Assembly (NCBI RefSeq): GCF_000002425.4
Contig: NC_037256.1
Location: 6,233,648-6,297,647, forward strand
Length of the DNA stretch: 64,000 nt
Direction: 5' to 3'
From: Physcomitrium patens
Lineage: Eukaryota; Streptophyta; Bryopsida; Funariales; Funariaceae
Below are positions 1-12,600 of this stretch, piece by piece. A program made the position numbers and the translations under genes. A model generated the notes under the pieces. That model did not search any database. It worked only from the letters and a program-made list of their open reading frames with translations, and had not been told where the DNA came from. Each line of letters begins with the position of its first letter. Position 1 is the first letter of the stretch.

Positions 1-489
1 AAAAATTTGTCATATTTAAAAAAATATAAGAAACACGATTTAATATTGAATCATATTGCTCAAATGTTAGATATGAAATATTAAGCACAAATTTAGAAGA
101 TTGTATTGTAGTTGAGTTTAAACATGTGAATATTCATAAAAGTGTGGATTCCAAAGAAACTATACTAAGATGATTTAAAAACTTCAAAGATTGAGCCATG
201 ACAATACAAAGTATTTTTTTAAAAAGAAGATTTATGAAATCTCATTGAATCTAAAGAGAGTTTTTTTTATAAAAAATGCCAAAAAGAATAAGAGAATAGG
301 GATAAAAAAAAATTACTAATTCATTAAGAACTTTTGATGTCTACTATAAATACAAAACATGCAAAAAGAACTTCCTACAACTCTTTCTTATTCTAAATTT
401 GTACCATACTATTTTTTACATTTAAGATTTTGAAAAAGTCTAAAATCACTTTAAGAATATATTTTTTACTAACAATGTATTTGATACCA
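1..489. other. AT-rich stretch without a recognisable gene
   Basis: No open frame here resembles a known family. If the sequence at 471-489 is a primer-binding site, this stretch would be the 5' internal part of a minus-strand retrotransposon running off the left edge, but I see no gag motif that proves it. Confidence 0.4.
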
Positions 490-1010
490 TGATTGAAACA
501 AGATTGGATTCTTTAAGGTGTAAAATCTTATTAATTTTATAGTAACAAAGATCTTGACACAATGTAAGTTCAAGCACATTAGAACAAAATTAAAAGTAAC
601 TAAACGGAGTGGAACATGAAAGATGAGACTAGGTAAAACAGAATAGAACCAAACAAAACCAAATAAAACAGAATAAGGAAAAACAAGCAAACTGTATTGA
701 GAGAAAGAATTTGAAGCCATACTTCATCAAATGCTCAAATGGCCTCAATTAGTACTATTTATATTTTGTTCAATAATCCTTGGAACTTTTCAAAATATCT
801 TTAATGGTAGATCTACTAAGATAATTGCCCTTCTAAAAGACTCTAGAGGTAGATCCTACTATAAAAATTATCTTAAGCCTTTCTAAAAGATTCAATTGTA
901 GATTCTACATGAATCACTACGTTAACTTTAATTCTAGAAATTTTCCAAAAATAACTCCAACTATATATCTCTATGTGTGAATAATACAAATATCCTATCT
1001 ATGCCTTGTT
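490..1010 (-). repeat. chromovirus-type LTR with TATA box
   Basis: On the minus strand this ends in TTTCAATCA and is followed at once by TGGTATCAAATAC (489 downwards), a decayed form of the initiator-Met primer-binding site. A TATAAATAG box lies at 755-763 and a T-rich stretch follows it. The stretch around the TATA box and the T-rich part match the LTR at 57766-58067 by eye. It sits just beyond the end of the chromodomain of element G, where that element's 3' LTR is expected. The outer boundary near 1010 is not sharp. Confidence is moderate because the copy is old. Confidence 0.5.
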
Positions 1011-1029
1011 ATACCGAATTTTTGTTTAC

Positions 1030-3183
1030 TAATGCTGAATGTCCTTGTTTCACTCTCAATGGTATTTCCAAATGCTTTCCTAACAATGAATGAGATTTTA
1101 TGGAGGTTCTTATATTGCATCGTGGATAAGATAATCTTTTTAGAGAACTTTGTACTAAAGTTGGAGATGTTCATTGCCATGACAAAAGTAGCAATGCTCC
1201 AAAATACTATCCACTTCATACTCTTATTGATCATTAATCATATTTGTAGTAGCACTGGTGGTTGATGTCAATCTAAAAAGTGCCTTGGTTTAATATGAAA
1301 TTCCTTGAGTTGCAAAATATGGAAGACCAGATAGATCCAAATATGTGGTAGAAGCTCAAGATAATATGCAACATCAAAAATTACTGTAGAAACATAGAAA
1401 GGTCCAAGCCATTGAAGTACTAGCTTATGGACTTAAGTTGATGTAACAAGTGAAAGGTTGGCGTTAGAAAGTAATACTTTGTCACCTTCATATTATTGGT
1501 GGTTATTCACACACTACTTCTATCAATTGTATGCAGTAAAGAGATGGTGTTGTATCTCCTACAAGGTTGTTGTAAGCTATTGTATAAACTCCTATGTTAA
1601 CAAATTATTGGTGTTGATGGAGCAATGGAGAGTTGCTGATATAATCAGATGCTAATTGGTGTTAAAGAAGAATGATGAATATCAGTACTTACTTGAATAC
1701 TATCATTGTAGGTAAACTATAAAGGCACCAAATACTCATTTCAATCATTATGGTGAATTGCCATAAATACTCATAGCATATTTTCTAGAGTTTGATTTGC
1801 ACCCTTTATTTGTCCATTTGTTTGAGGATAGAAGGCCATAGATATGACAAGTTATGAGCCCAGTAGCTTGAATAAGGTTGCCACAAACTCCTTGTAAAGT
1901 ATAGATTTCAATTTGAAATGATGATACAAGATAATCCATGGTAATAAAAGACAATGTCAAAGAAGAATCGTGCAAGTATTAAAGTATCAAAATCAAAACA
2001 TATTGTAGCCAAGTAAAGTTGCTTCAAGAATTGATTCACAAAAGATAGCAATTGTAATGTGATTGTGAGGTATCTATGGCAAACACGTAAAGAGATCCAT
2101 GATCACCTACTCTCAACATACCATAGATAGTAGAATTGGCTACAATAGCCCATAAGATGCCACATTGCTTGCTTTGTTATGTTGGCATGATTTATAAGAA
2201 CACACAAAAGTTCAAATATTATGATCCAAACCTATCCAAAATCATGTCTTTGAGATCCATTCTAGAATCTTCTCACATCTTAAGTGTCCAAATATTGGGA
2301 TGTCATGTCTTTCTTGAAATATGTGCATCCAAAGTATAACATTATCAAGTACATAATTCTATTTTTTGAAATAGAGTAAGCTATCATTGCTACAATAAAC
2401 TTAACATCACACATCATTCATCTTTAGTTGATCAATAACCATTTTAAAATAAGCATTGCAATATGTAGCTTCTCTCCATTTTGCTTCTTTCAATAAGTGT
2501 AAAATAATACTACCAATGATAATAACTTTTGCCTTATCATTTAATTTGAATTTTAAGTCAAATCTGCTTGATAAGATATCCAACACGATGTGTTGTTACC
2601 CTTGCTTGTATTCAAGCTGAATGTTAAAGAGCTATAATTACTCTTTTCAACAATAATATTGTGATTTAATATTTTCTAGATACAAATCATATAATAGGAA
2701 TCAGTGGTTAGTCCAAACAATTAGTAGCTTTTCCAATAAATAGTGCTACTACACCTTTGAGGCATGTACAATTGCTAGTTGCTCTTAATTATGTACAAAA
2801 TAATTGCCCTCTGTCCTTCTAGGTTTGTGTTATTCATATGCTACAAGTTTAAGGCTCCTATCAAAGTCATATTAAAGAATTGCATTAATAATAAAGTTGA
2901 AAGCATCTATATCAAGTATACATAGAAAGTCAAGATCATATAGTTATAATATTGAAGTAGTAATCAATGCCTCTTTCAACTCTCTAAAGGCCTTTTTTGT
3001 TTTAGTTTCTATTCAAATATAGCATCTTTCTCCATTAAGCTTGTCAATGAAATAGTAATGTCTGCAAATCACTGAATAAAATGGTAATATTATCAAATAA
3101 GGCTTAAAAATGAGTAGACTTTAGAAGCATCTTTGAGAGTTGGTTAATCTTCTACTACTTTCATCTTCTCCTACTCTATGCAT
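1030..3183 (-). pseudogene. chromovirus pol, 3' half (RT end, RNase H, integrase, chromodomain), element G
   Basis: This is the decayed 3' half of a Ty3/gypsy polyprotein read on the minus strand from 3183 down. The RT thumb and RNase H region is about 2640-3183 (KMKVVED, then KAFRELKEALITT and the DIDAF region). The HHCC zinc finger is about 2150-2330 (FGH and later CSYKSC), and the end of the integrase core is about 1750-1850 (AFYPQTNGQIKGANQTLE). The GPF-like region and chromodomain follow at about 1030-1400 (LGPF, EYEVDSILEH). Frameshifts and many stops are present. Several stops in the chromodomain sit where conserved tryptophans are expected. The RT part of the same protein continues at 50395-51064, beyond inserted element D1. 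It is certainly non-functional. Confidence 0.85.
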
Positions 3184-3992
3184 TGTTCCATTGAAAATTC
3201 TTACAATATGTAAAAATTAATTAAAATATATTATATCTTGATAATTCTAGATATGTGTTAAAGTGGTTAGTAGATTAAATTAAAAAGAGTTGGTATAGAA
3301 AATATAACTTTGTTTCTTTAACTTGTTTTGATTTTGGCATATAAAAAAATATGTATATATATATACGACGTAAATATTTAGTATGAAGCCTTGGAAGAAG
3401 GTGGAAGCGTAAGAAAGAAAATCCAAACTAGTAGGAGGCTAATTAGAAGGGATGAAAGCAAGGCATAGTCGGATGAAGGCAAGGAATGGAGAACTTCATC
3501 TCTATTGGTCAAATACCATGTCCAATGGGCTTTGAGGAGGCTGCTTGCGACCTTAACAAGGGTTCTAGTAACTTCAAAGGGGGCATTCAGAAATTAGAAG
3601 CTATGATTGCAAGGTTTAGGATTTGAGCTACAATTTGTGTAGAAAAATTAGAGGATTTGGAGTTAGAATGAAGAAGTTATAGTCGTTTGAAGTTAAGGTA
3701 TTAATTTAAGATATATTTTTATTCTTTTGTAAATACAAAGAGTTGTACGATAGTTTTTGAAGATTGAAAGATGCAATTGAAACAGCAATTTTAAGGCCTA
3801 TATCTTTTACAAAAGAATTTTTGCTTTTGAAATTCATATAAAGGAGATATAAGGAGTTGAAGGCGATTCTTCCAAATCAAAGGCAATAAGTGAGTAGTTT
3901 TATTTATAGTAATGTTTGGAGCCATAACTTGAGTTTTTGGACAAATTTTTGGCTCAAATCTTTTGGAGAATGAAATATTTTGTGTTATAAAG

Positions 3993-4029
<37 letters not shown>

Positions 4030-4485
4030 TATGTATATAAATTTTGTGGCATTTGAGCTTTTATTTTGTAAGATATAAAGAAAATTACATCAGGGGATTT
4101 AAAGACAAGGATTTGAAGTAACTATTAGGGTTTTCAAGATATCTCAAGATCTGCAATAAATTTGTAATTGAAATTTGTTGTGAAAGTTGATAAGAATACA
4201 TTAGTACTCTATATAAAATTTGAGTAAGTTTAGATAGTTGGATCAAGAAATATGAGGTATTGAAGTTTGAGAAAATTTTCACATAAGGTTATAAAAGGTT
4301 TTAGAGGATTTTATCATATTTTGGATGTTGTTAGTTACTTGAGGCTTATGTATTTGGTGTAATTGCTTCAAAAGAAAAATTTTATATATAAAATTAGGAC
4401 TTTCCTTATTTTAAAGCTTTATTGAGTAATTAGTGACAGCCAAGAGTTCAGTTTTTTTTTGAGGCAAACTCTCTCTACTCCGACA
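3184..4485 (+). repeat. 5' LTR of D1
   Basis: It starts TGTTCCATTGAAAATTC, where the 3' copy at 40908 reads TGTCATATTAGAAATGC, and ends CTCTACTCCGACA. The two copies can be followed side by side along the whole length once element E is removed from the 3' copy. By eye they differ more than the LTR pairs of the nested elements, as expected for the older insertion. Immediately downstream, 4489-4504 reads TGGTGCTTCCACTAAG in the place of the primer-binding site. It does not match the tRNA-Trp site of A2. Confidence 0.85.
3993..4026. repeat. (TA)n microsatellite in D1 5' LTR
   Basis: A run of about 17 TA units. The matching place in the 3' LTR (near 49940) has only a short TA stretch, so this expansion happened after insertion. 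Confidence 0.9.
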
Positions 4486-4539
4486 TATTGGTGCTTCCAC
4501 TAAGAGAGCCTTAAGGTGCTAATTTTTTAATAAGTTGAA

Positions 4540-6130
4540 ATGGAAGATCAAAATCTATGGATTAGATTATTAAGAGGAGTTGGTACCTATGATTTAGTTA
4601 AGATATTTGCTCAATTTATAGAAGAAAGGCAATAGGTGTATGGAGAGGATAGGAGCACTACTAAAGCCTTACAAGTAGTGGTAGATAAGGTTGGAAGGTT
4701 TGATGGAAGGATCATCACTAAGTTTTTCAAAATTTATACATGTGAAATAGAAGTGTATCAAGTTTCAAAAATGAAGATGATTACCACGTTTGATTTGGCA
4801 ATGGTACTGAAAATCACGGAGAGAATGTAAGAGTTGCATGTAGAGGCTATATCATAGAAAAAATTTGAGGAACTCTTAAAAGATGAAGTTTTTGAGAAAG
4901 AATGACTAAAGCAAATTTTTTGGATTGGATTAAACAAAGGCCAAGGAATCAAATGGCTCCAAATGAATTAATCAAAGAATTTGAAATTAAGTTTGGTCAA
5001 TTGCCATGGCAAAAGAGGTAGATATTGGAAGCAAAAAAAATTGGATTATTCTTGCAAGCAATTGATAAACACTTGGAGGACAAGCTTCTCTTTCATCTAG
5101 TAGTCAAGACATCTGAGAGTGGTTTTATAAATAATTGAAAGCTTATAAAAGAGATAATGGAGCTTTTGGCTAAATAATAAAAGATTAAGAGTCATGGTTT
5201 AATATCAAGATTGGAGCCAATGCTTACAACTCAAAATATAGTGCCACCTCAAAAAGTAATAAAGACTATTAAAGATAAAATTCTTAAAGAATTAATTAAG
5301 AGCATACAAAATTTGAAGGTAGAAATGTCTGAGTTGAAGAAATTTCAAATGGTAAGTTCATCAAAGGTAGTTGTAGGTTAAAAAGGATTTGTGAAAAGAT
5401 GTATGTCTTGTGATAATTCAAACCATAAGCGTGGTGAATGTAATAGCTATAAGGCTGCAATCAAGGATGATATTGTATATTTTAAGGATGGTAGGATAAG
5501 ACTCACAGGATTAGATGACCCTTTGAAGACTAATTTGAGAAGGGTGGCATAAATAAATTGGTAGAATAGTAAATATCAAAGAATAATGCCATATAAGGAG
5601 AAGGAGCTGAATCTTATTCTATTATAGTAGAACAAAAACTAGTTAAGGCTAGTTTCTTACCAACTACAGAAGTTATAATCAGAGGAGCTAAAGCTATCAG
5701 AATAATGACTGGGTGGAATGATCCAATTGATGCTATTAAAGCATATTAAAGTATATTTTTGTAAGAATAAATATAATGATGATCTATATGATGCTATTGT
5801 TGAAGAAAAAAGAGGGTGAGCTATTCATGAAGAGGATGTTATTGAGCTTGAAAAGAAGAGGAGGTCTCCAAAAAATAAAGAAGCTTCTAAGGAGGAAAAA
5901 TTATAGAAGATGCCTTCTTCTACTCATTTTTGTGGTGCACCATTGTCAATAGAGTGGTAGGAGAAGAAAAAAGAGAAGAAAGAAGATAACACAAGCAAAC
6001 CTAAAGATAAAAATCCTACTTATAAGTTTCAATCTGACATTAAGTCATCTACAACCATAAAGAATATTTTAGAAGAAAGGATCTTGGATGCAAAAATTGA
6101 ATTTATTCTAAGAGAGGCTCTAAGTGTAGT
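4540..6130 (+). pseudogene. D1 gag and start of protease region (broken)
   Basis: Starts at an ATG (4540, MEDQNLWIRLL) shortly after the LTR. TTKALQVVVDKVGRFDGR matches the A2 gag region TTKALQAVVNKIDQFDGR. An intact CCHC zinc knuckle, C-M-S-C-x4-H-x4-C, lies at 5400-5441 and would bind viral RNA. Many stops and frameshifts follow. The last residues before C1 (IEFILREALSV) continue at 37147 with AKKDIHELII, matching the A2 stretch VEFTLKEVLGIAKKEF. This proves that C1 landed inside this reading frame. Confidence 0.82.
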
Positions 6131-6693
6131 TATTGTTCTGGTTGCATTCAAGCTTCAATAGACCAAAGCAATTGAACTAATAGAAGTGGGTTCGAACACG
6201 GGAAAAGATTGAGAATATCAATTGGATTTTTTAGTGTCACAATTGATTGTACTCTGACTATCTGAAATCAATTATCAAACTACAAAACACCAAGACTTAC
6301 TACTTCCATCTTGATTCAATATATAATCCATTCTACGACAATCAATTCAACAATACTTCTCTCAATCACAATTCTTCATAAGCAAATAATAAAAGTAAAG
6401 AAAACAAAGAGGTAGTACCAAGCTTACCCCAGCTTATGACTCTCATAGTCTGGCTCTCGGCTTACGACTCTCACAGTTTAGCCCTGATCGCTCTTTCTTC
6501 AACTTATTTATCCTATCAAAAAGATGATCCGTTGGCGAGCAGATTCCAAAGGTTATAACTCTTTGAATTCTTAACCATTTATTCCACTAACAACCTATTA
6601 TTACCAACTAAACTGCCTAACCATCAATCTAATTTTCAAGGTTGTCAATAAGTAACTAGTAACTTACCACAAAGTTTCTTTACCTATTCTACA
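6131..6693 (-). repeat. 3' LTR of C1
   Basis: It reads TATTGTTCTGGTTGC at the low end (decayed from TGTTG...) and CCTATTCTACA at the high end. It matches 36593-37146 and, with an indel of about 236 bp, 51065-51889. Confidence 0.9.
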
Positions 6694-7190
6694 TAGCCTC
6701 ACTCTTAATTGTGTAGCGTCCTCGCAAACATTATTTAGCCTCAAATTATAAAGACGTAGCAATGTTGGCTTCTTTAGTCAATGGCGTTGTCTTACCACCC
6801 TTTGAATTGGTGACTTTCTCTTCTTTACATCTTCGTCATCTGCCTTAGTGTTCAAGGGTTCTCCATCCAAATGCGTGTCACATCTTCATTCAACAAACTC
6901 AATTCCTGTATCTAAGACTCATGTTGGACAATTTGGTTGTCACACTTCTCCAACATCTTTTGCCATTCTTTTGTCGGTTTCAGAGGTATCTCCGAAGGTA
7001 TTATCACTGAAACTGGTGTATTGGTCCATACTAAATTATAGGCCTGCTTTGCTAATGCTGCTAGTTTAGTCTGCAACATCGCAACTTCTACCTGCAGCCA
7101 TTCTTGCCATTCTTTTCAATCAGTCTCCATCCTTACTTTCTCAGACACCATGTTTGCCATCTTCTCCTTAACCACAAAAAAAAATACGAT
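6694..7190 (-). pseudogene. C1 extra 3' coding region with coiled-coil character
   Basis: Between integrase and the 3' LTR the minus strand encodes a charged helical stretch: MVSEKVRMETD near 7150, EVAMLQTKLAALAKQAYN, then IQELSLLNEDVTRIW near 6880. The C2 copy (52049-52249) has a matching HELEKYNEDLSNQL. No membrane segment or known enzyme motif is visible. It may be an additional ORF after pol, such as some plant Ty3 elements carry, or a C-terminal extension. The function is unknown. Stops are present in this copy. Confidence 0.5.
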
Positions 7191-7276
7191 GCTTGTCAAG
7201 AGCCCCCCTCCTACTTCTTACTATGGTCCAACCAATTGGATTGACTCTCTTTTTTGTAACAAAAAACCCGTCTCAG

Positions 7277-8531
7277 TGTTGGAGTAGACAGAGTTTGCCT
7301 CAAAAAAATGCTAGGCTTCTAGCTGTCACTAATTATTTGATCAAGCTTGAAAATAAGGGAAGCTCTAAGTTTATATATAAATTTTCCCTTTTTTGAGTAA
7401 TTACATCAAATACATAAGCCTCAAGTAACCAACAACACCCAAAATATTATAAAATCCTCTAAAACCTTGTATATTCTTATGTGGAGATTTTTCCAAACTT
7501 CAACACCTTATATCTCCTAATCCGATTGTTCAAAAAACTCAAATTTTACAGGAGGTACTGATGTATTTTTATTAACTTCTACAACAATTTTCAACTGCAA
7601 ATTCATTGCAGATCTTCAGATATCTTGAAATCCCTAAGAATCGCTTCAAACCCTTGTCTTTATACATCCACATGCAATTTTCTTCATATCTCACAAAATA
7701 TAAGCTCAAATGCCACGAAATTTGTGTATATAGCTTCTTAACACAAAATTTTACATTCTCCAAAAATTTTGAGCCAAAAACTTGTCTGAAAACTCAAATT
7801 ATGGCTCCAACAATTACTACAAACAAACTCGCATACTTACTGCTTTTGATTTGGAAGCATCGCTTTCAACTACTTACAACTCCTTCATATGAACTCCAAA
7901 AGCAATAATTCTTTTGTGAAAGATATAGGCCTTGAAATCACCAATCCAATCACATCTTTTGATCTTCAAAAGCTGCTGTAAAACTCCTCATATTCTCAAA
8001 AGAGTAATGATATGTCTTAAATTAACATCTTAACTTCAAATGGCTATAACTTCTTAATCTTAACTCCAAATTCTCTAATTTTTGTACACAAATTGTTCTC
8101 CAAACCCTAAACTTTACAATCTTAGCTTGTAATCTCTGAATGCCCTCATTGAAGTCTCTGAAATTCTTGTTAAGGTCGCGGGCAGCCTCCTCAAAGCCCA
8201 TTGGGCATGGTATTCGACCAATAGGGATGAAGTTTCCCATTCCTTGCCTTCATCCGACCATGTCTTGCTTTCATCCCTCTCAATTAGCTTCCTACTAGTT
8301 TAGATTTTCATCCTTCGGCTTCCACCTTCTTCCAAGGCTTCATACTAAACATTTAGGTCTTATATTTTTTTTTTAATGTCAAAATCAAAACAAGTATAGA
8401 AAAAAAATAAAGTTTCTTATACTAACTCTTTTTAATTTAATCTACTAGTTATTTTAACACAAATCTAGATTTATTAACATATAATATATTTTAATTAATT
8501 TTTACATATTATAAGCATTTATAGTACGACA
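7277..8531 (-). mobile_element. solo LTR of the D family
   Basis: It reads TGTTGGAGTAGACAGAG at 7277 and TAGTACGACA at the end, the reverse complement of the D1 LTR (TGTC...CTCCGACA), and is homologous along its length. No internal sequence adjoins it. The flanks are TCAG (7273-7276) and CCGG (8532-8535), consistent with a decayed 4-bp CCGG duplication. It interrupts the 3' end of C1. It contains an open frame of 100 codons at 7606-7908 that matches nothing and is not considered coding. Confidence 0.85.
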
Positions 8532-8853
8532 CCGGATTTATGTATAATAAAGTTTAAGCCGATTGCCATTGATCCATGTCGTAAATTTAGTACCCATAAA
8601 ATCTTCCAATTGTACTAAACCATTTGAAAATCCTTCAATAACTTGATATGGCCTATGCCATCAAACTTAAAATTTTCTTAGAAAATTTTTAAATCGACTA
8701 TCATAAAGAAGTATGAAATCATTTGGCATAAAAGCTTTTAGTCTAAGCTTACTATCATAATAAGTCTTCCTTTGTTTTTGTCTCATTTCCACTATCATTA
8801 ATGCATTGGCTCTAGTTTCATCCAATTTTTCCCATTCTTTAAAACGGTGCCGT
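8532..8853 (-). pseudogene. C1 integrase C-terminal end
   Basis: Read on the minus strand it gives KEWEKLDETRANALMIVEMRQKQR, then YYDSKLRLKAF and LLYDSRFKNF. These are typical of the C-terminal DNA-binding end of plant Ty3 integrases, finishing with WINGNRLKLYY. It joins the integrase core at 21863-22390 across element A1. Confidence 0.85.
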
Positions 8854-8888
8854 TGTCATATTACGTGCTATCTTACTTGAGAAAGCAC

Positions 8889-10657
8889 TGTCGTAATGTG
8901 TGAAGTCTTCCTTGAGAATGCTCCGAGAACCTAGATGTAGAAGGAAGAATAGAAATTGTAATAACAAAATCCTAATTCTAATAGAATACTAACAATGCTA
9001 TAATTAGACTATAATAATGGTAAACAAACGTAATCAAATTCAAAACAATTCAAAGAAATTTCAAACAAATAATAAAATTTTTAAAGAAATATTAGAATGA
9101 TCACAAATTTTACTCAAATATATGTCAATTCAACCTTAATTTAATTCTAGTTAAAACCCTATTGAATTTCACTCAACTTTAGACCAAACCTAATTGAATT
9201 TTAAACCCTAATAATTCCTAAATCCTAAGTCAAATCCTAAACAAATCTTAAATTAAACCCTATTTCAAACCCTAAATCCTAAACCAAACCTTTAATCAAA
9301 TCCTAACCAAATCCTAAACCCTAATCCAAACCCTAATCCAAACCCTAATCCAACCCTAAAATCTAATCCAAATCTTAAACCCTAAACCAAACCTTAAATC
9401 AAACCTTAACCAAACCTTAGTCCAAACTCTAATCCAAACCCTAAATCAAACCCTAATCCAAATCCTAAATCAAACCCTAACCAAACCCTAAACCCTAATC
9501 CAAACCCTAATCCAAATCCTAAGTCCTAATCCAAATCCTAATCCAAATCCTAATCCAAATCCTAATCCAAATTATAAACCGAATCCTAGCCAAACCCTAA
9601 TCCAAATCCTAGTAATTCCTATGACAAATTTAAACCTCAATATCTAATGAATAAACCATTGATCTCAATTCAAATTTGAATACTTCTTAAAAATCAAGTT
9701 CAAAACAAGCAAAAACATTTTGAAAAGGATCGGAGTTACCAAATTGACGAAAACCTCAAAAATATGTTCGGGTGTTAGCCGGCCTCCTTCTCCAAACTTA
9801 TTGCCAAAATTCAAGAGTCAATTTCTCTTCTTTGCGCCGTTCAATTGGTTTCAAATTTCTCATGGACATAAGAAAACAAGTCTAATATCCTCTCACACAA
9901 GTTTTACTCCAGTCCAACTAGTAGATTGCATTAAATCTTAAAAACCCTCACTAGACGTAAAATTCTACTTTTTGAGACCTTGACTCACTTAAACCTCAAT
10001 ATCTCTCATTTCAACCGTTAGATCAAGCTCAAATTTACAACATGTATTTAAAACAACTATAACCATGAACCAAAAAAAATTCACTTGTAGATCTACAACA
10101 AAACTCTCGAAATCACTCAAAACATAAACCCTATTTTATTTCATAAAATCCAAGTCATCCGAAAAAAACTCAACTTTGCAAAGCTCTTACAAATTCATAT
10201 CAACTCCAAATCACCCAAAATCAATGCCTATAGAAACCCTATTCAATCTTCTCTCAAATTCCACTCTCCGAACTGCCAAAGAGTCCCCGAGTCGTCGTCG
10301 AGACTCAGTTTTGTGCCTCAGGGTCTGATTTCAACCTTGGTTCATAACCGGCCCTCTCCGGGTATCAATATCTAGTTTTTCTAAGTAATTTTTTCCTAGA
10401 ATTTATTCTTAACTTTCTTCTAAAGATTCCTATATCATTTATTTTCCCAATCTACTTTGATTTGCCTTACTTATGGTACTACAAAGTAAGTAGAAGTCAC
10501 CTTTCTAAAAGGCAGCATTGATACCTTTTAATTTTTCTACCCCTTTGGCTATTAACTATATTTCTAAGATAATTTGTTCTAATACTTTGAACTAAGATCT
10601 CTTAAATTATAATAATCTCCACACTCTTTCACCTATTAATCGTATTACATCACGACA
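8889..10657 (-). mobile_element. solo LTR of the B family (1.77 kb)
   Basis: It starts TGTCGTAATGTGTGAAGTC and ends ACATCACGACA on the plus strand. The purine tract before the copy at 12678 shows that the true sense is the opposite strand. The flanks are GCAC (8885-8888) and GCGC (10658-10661), a 4-bp GCGC duplication with one G-to-A change. It carries a telomere-like minisatellite. Related LTRs are at 12678-14627 and in element E. Confidence 0.9.
9133..9625 (-). repeat. telomere-like minisatellite in B LTR
   Basis: Irregular tandem units of about 12-18 bp such as AAACCCTAATCC and AAATCCTAATCC. The core AAACCCTAA is the plant telobox and telomere unit. It recurs at the same place in every B-type LTR, so it is part of the LTR and not an interstitial telomere. 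Confidence 0.9.
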
Positions 10658-12012
10658 GCGCCGGATATCTGGCTATAGGAGGTAGTATGGTGTTTTGCTA
10701 GTACTCAAGCAATCTATCGTGTTCTTGACTACCTAAATACAATCACTATCGGATTGCAATGTCAAAGCTCAATTCCAATATAAAACCCCTACAGATCCTA
10801 TATAACTTCAATCTCTTTTGTTATTTTTATTTTATTTTATTTATTTTATATTTTTTATTTTATCTTTATCGTTAATTACCTTAATCCTAGACCATGAACT
10901 TTGACAAGTTGTGATCCTCAATCTATCCCTCTGACTTATTGTGAAACATCTATCACTAGTATCTCTACAAGCCCTTTCGAATGCTCAAGAAGTTCCAGTT
11001 CAATCCCGCTTACAGATTGTGAGGCTATGCTGCAATCCGCACAGATGTCCTTTGGCCGCTCGCCAATATTCCTCTTATCCATGTTGATAGGTCCCTAGTT
11101 ATCACAGAAACCCTAAACAAATTCCAACTTGCCAACTCCCAATACCTCTTTAAACTGTTGGTAGATATCTTCTATCCGTACAATCAGATTAACACAACCA
11201 TGCATGCATTCAGCATACTCAACCTTCTAGACAACTCTGAATTTCAACCATAGAAGTATCTCCCATTTCATCAACAATCAAGAGTACCAGCCTTTCCTAT
11301 CTTACGAAAAAATCCAGTTTACCAATACAACACTGACTTTCAGCAATGAATGCCTCAGTCTTTCCAAAATCCTATGAAGAAAAAAAAATCCCAATTCTTT
11401 GTCTTTTCCAAGCATGAAGCTAGCTCTCCGATCTAAAAACCTTGATTCTCTCCCATCCTAACCATTTCTCGAATATTTTTCCTCCTCCTCTCTCAAACCC
11501 TAGTCTCTGAATTTCTTCAATCTTCCATCTTGGATCCGGAATTGACTCCACCGTCAGAGCTTTCTCCTCTATTGTTTGTCTTTTTAAAAGGTTCTTTTTC
11601 CGGAAACAATGTTCCCTGAAACTGCACAGAGAACAGGACAACCAGAAACGGAATCAAAACCCCCGTAATTGGGACCACATTGAGTCGCCCGACCAAATCA
11701 GGTCTCATATTGGCTAAGAGGCCCGTAGTAAGACTTGGATGTCCCCATAATTGGGTCAAATTGGTCCTTTGCGTCAGGCTCGCTCAGTCATCAATTTATT
11801 CCTTTCGATTCTATTGACTTCCACTATTGGACTCGAACGGAGCATTTCGTTACTAGTAAGTATGTCTTGATCGACTGTGATGGGGTGTCTGAACTGGCCC
11901 CTGAATATTGGCACTGGAATCGGTAGTTGCTTCCAATATTCGAGGTAACTGAACATTAATAAAAGTCCCCTTTCTTTATATTTTCACGGTATACTCATGT
12001 TACAACACGACA

Positions 12013-12600
12013 TCCACCCCCTCTGAACCTGTGCATCCTCCGGTATGCACCAATTAACTTGCGAACCTCTATTAAAGAATCACAATCCTCTTTCATCCTT
12101 CCAATTGCATCAACTTTAGTCGGATTTGATTTTCTTCTGTAAGGTCCACATAAATGATCAAGAATCACAACCTCTTGTACTCGAAATATGGACTTCATAC
12201 TCGATAATGTAAGATGAATTTCTCCAAGCCGAGTTAAAATCTTTTCACAATCTTGTATATGATCAACAACATATTTGCAACATCCCGTCTTATCTAAAGT
12301 TTCATCCTTGTCTCCTTCTTTGCACCTTTTTATAGGAACATCATCCAAAAAAGGCATAGTCTTCTCCGGAATAAAATCTCTCAATACCTTATTCATCTCA
12401 TTCATCATATGCGCTACTGAGTTAGTGGCGCCTTGAGGAAGAGTGCACATTCTAACCAATCCAAGTGGTGTCGTCATCGCCATCATATCACTACTTTCTT
12501 CGGCAAGTTAAAATTGATCATAACCTGAATACAAGTCACCCATTTAATAGATCGATTGGAATAGAAGAGCATATTGCAAATTCATCCACAATAGGTCCAG
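12013..12600 (-). pseudogene. A1 reverse transcriptase, C-terminal fragment
   Basis: After the purine tract (AGAGGGGGTGGA on the minus strand, 12013-12024) comes an open frame covering the RT palm and connection: GLVRMCTLPQGATNSVAHMM, the F-L-D-D catalytic box (MPFLDDVPIK), the lineage-specific insert with DETLDKTGC, and DHLCGPYRRK. It matches A2 RT closely. The upstream part of RT lies at 14628-15420, beyond the B insertion. Sequence downstream (RNase H, integrase) is deleted, so no complete Pol can be made. Confidence 0.88.

Larger units (their letters stand above)
8854..12012 (-). repeat. 3' LTR of A1, interrupted by a solo B LTR
   Basis: The first 35 bases (TGTCATATTACGTGC...) are cut off at 8888 by the B LTR and the rest resumes at 10658 (GCGCCGGATATCTGG). 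It ends ACAACACGACA at 12012, followed by the purine tract in reverse complement. Confidence 0.88.

Noticed and set aside
6170-6200. tRNA-like GGTTCGAACAC as a tRNA gene
   Set aside because: Only the T-loop-like words are present. It lies in the C LTR and no cloverleaf can be drawn.
6694-7190. Envelope gene in C1
   Set aside because: The extra region is hydrophilic and coiled-coil-like, with no signal peptide or membrane segment.
9133-9625. True interstitial telomere or chromosome-end scar
   Set aside because: The CCCTAA-rich arrays sit at the same position inside several copies of one LTR family, in both orientations, so they are part of the LTR.
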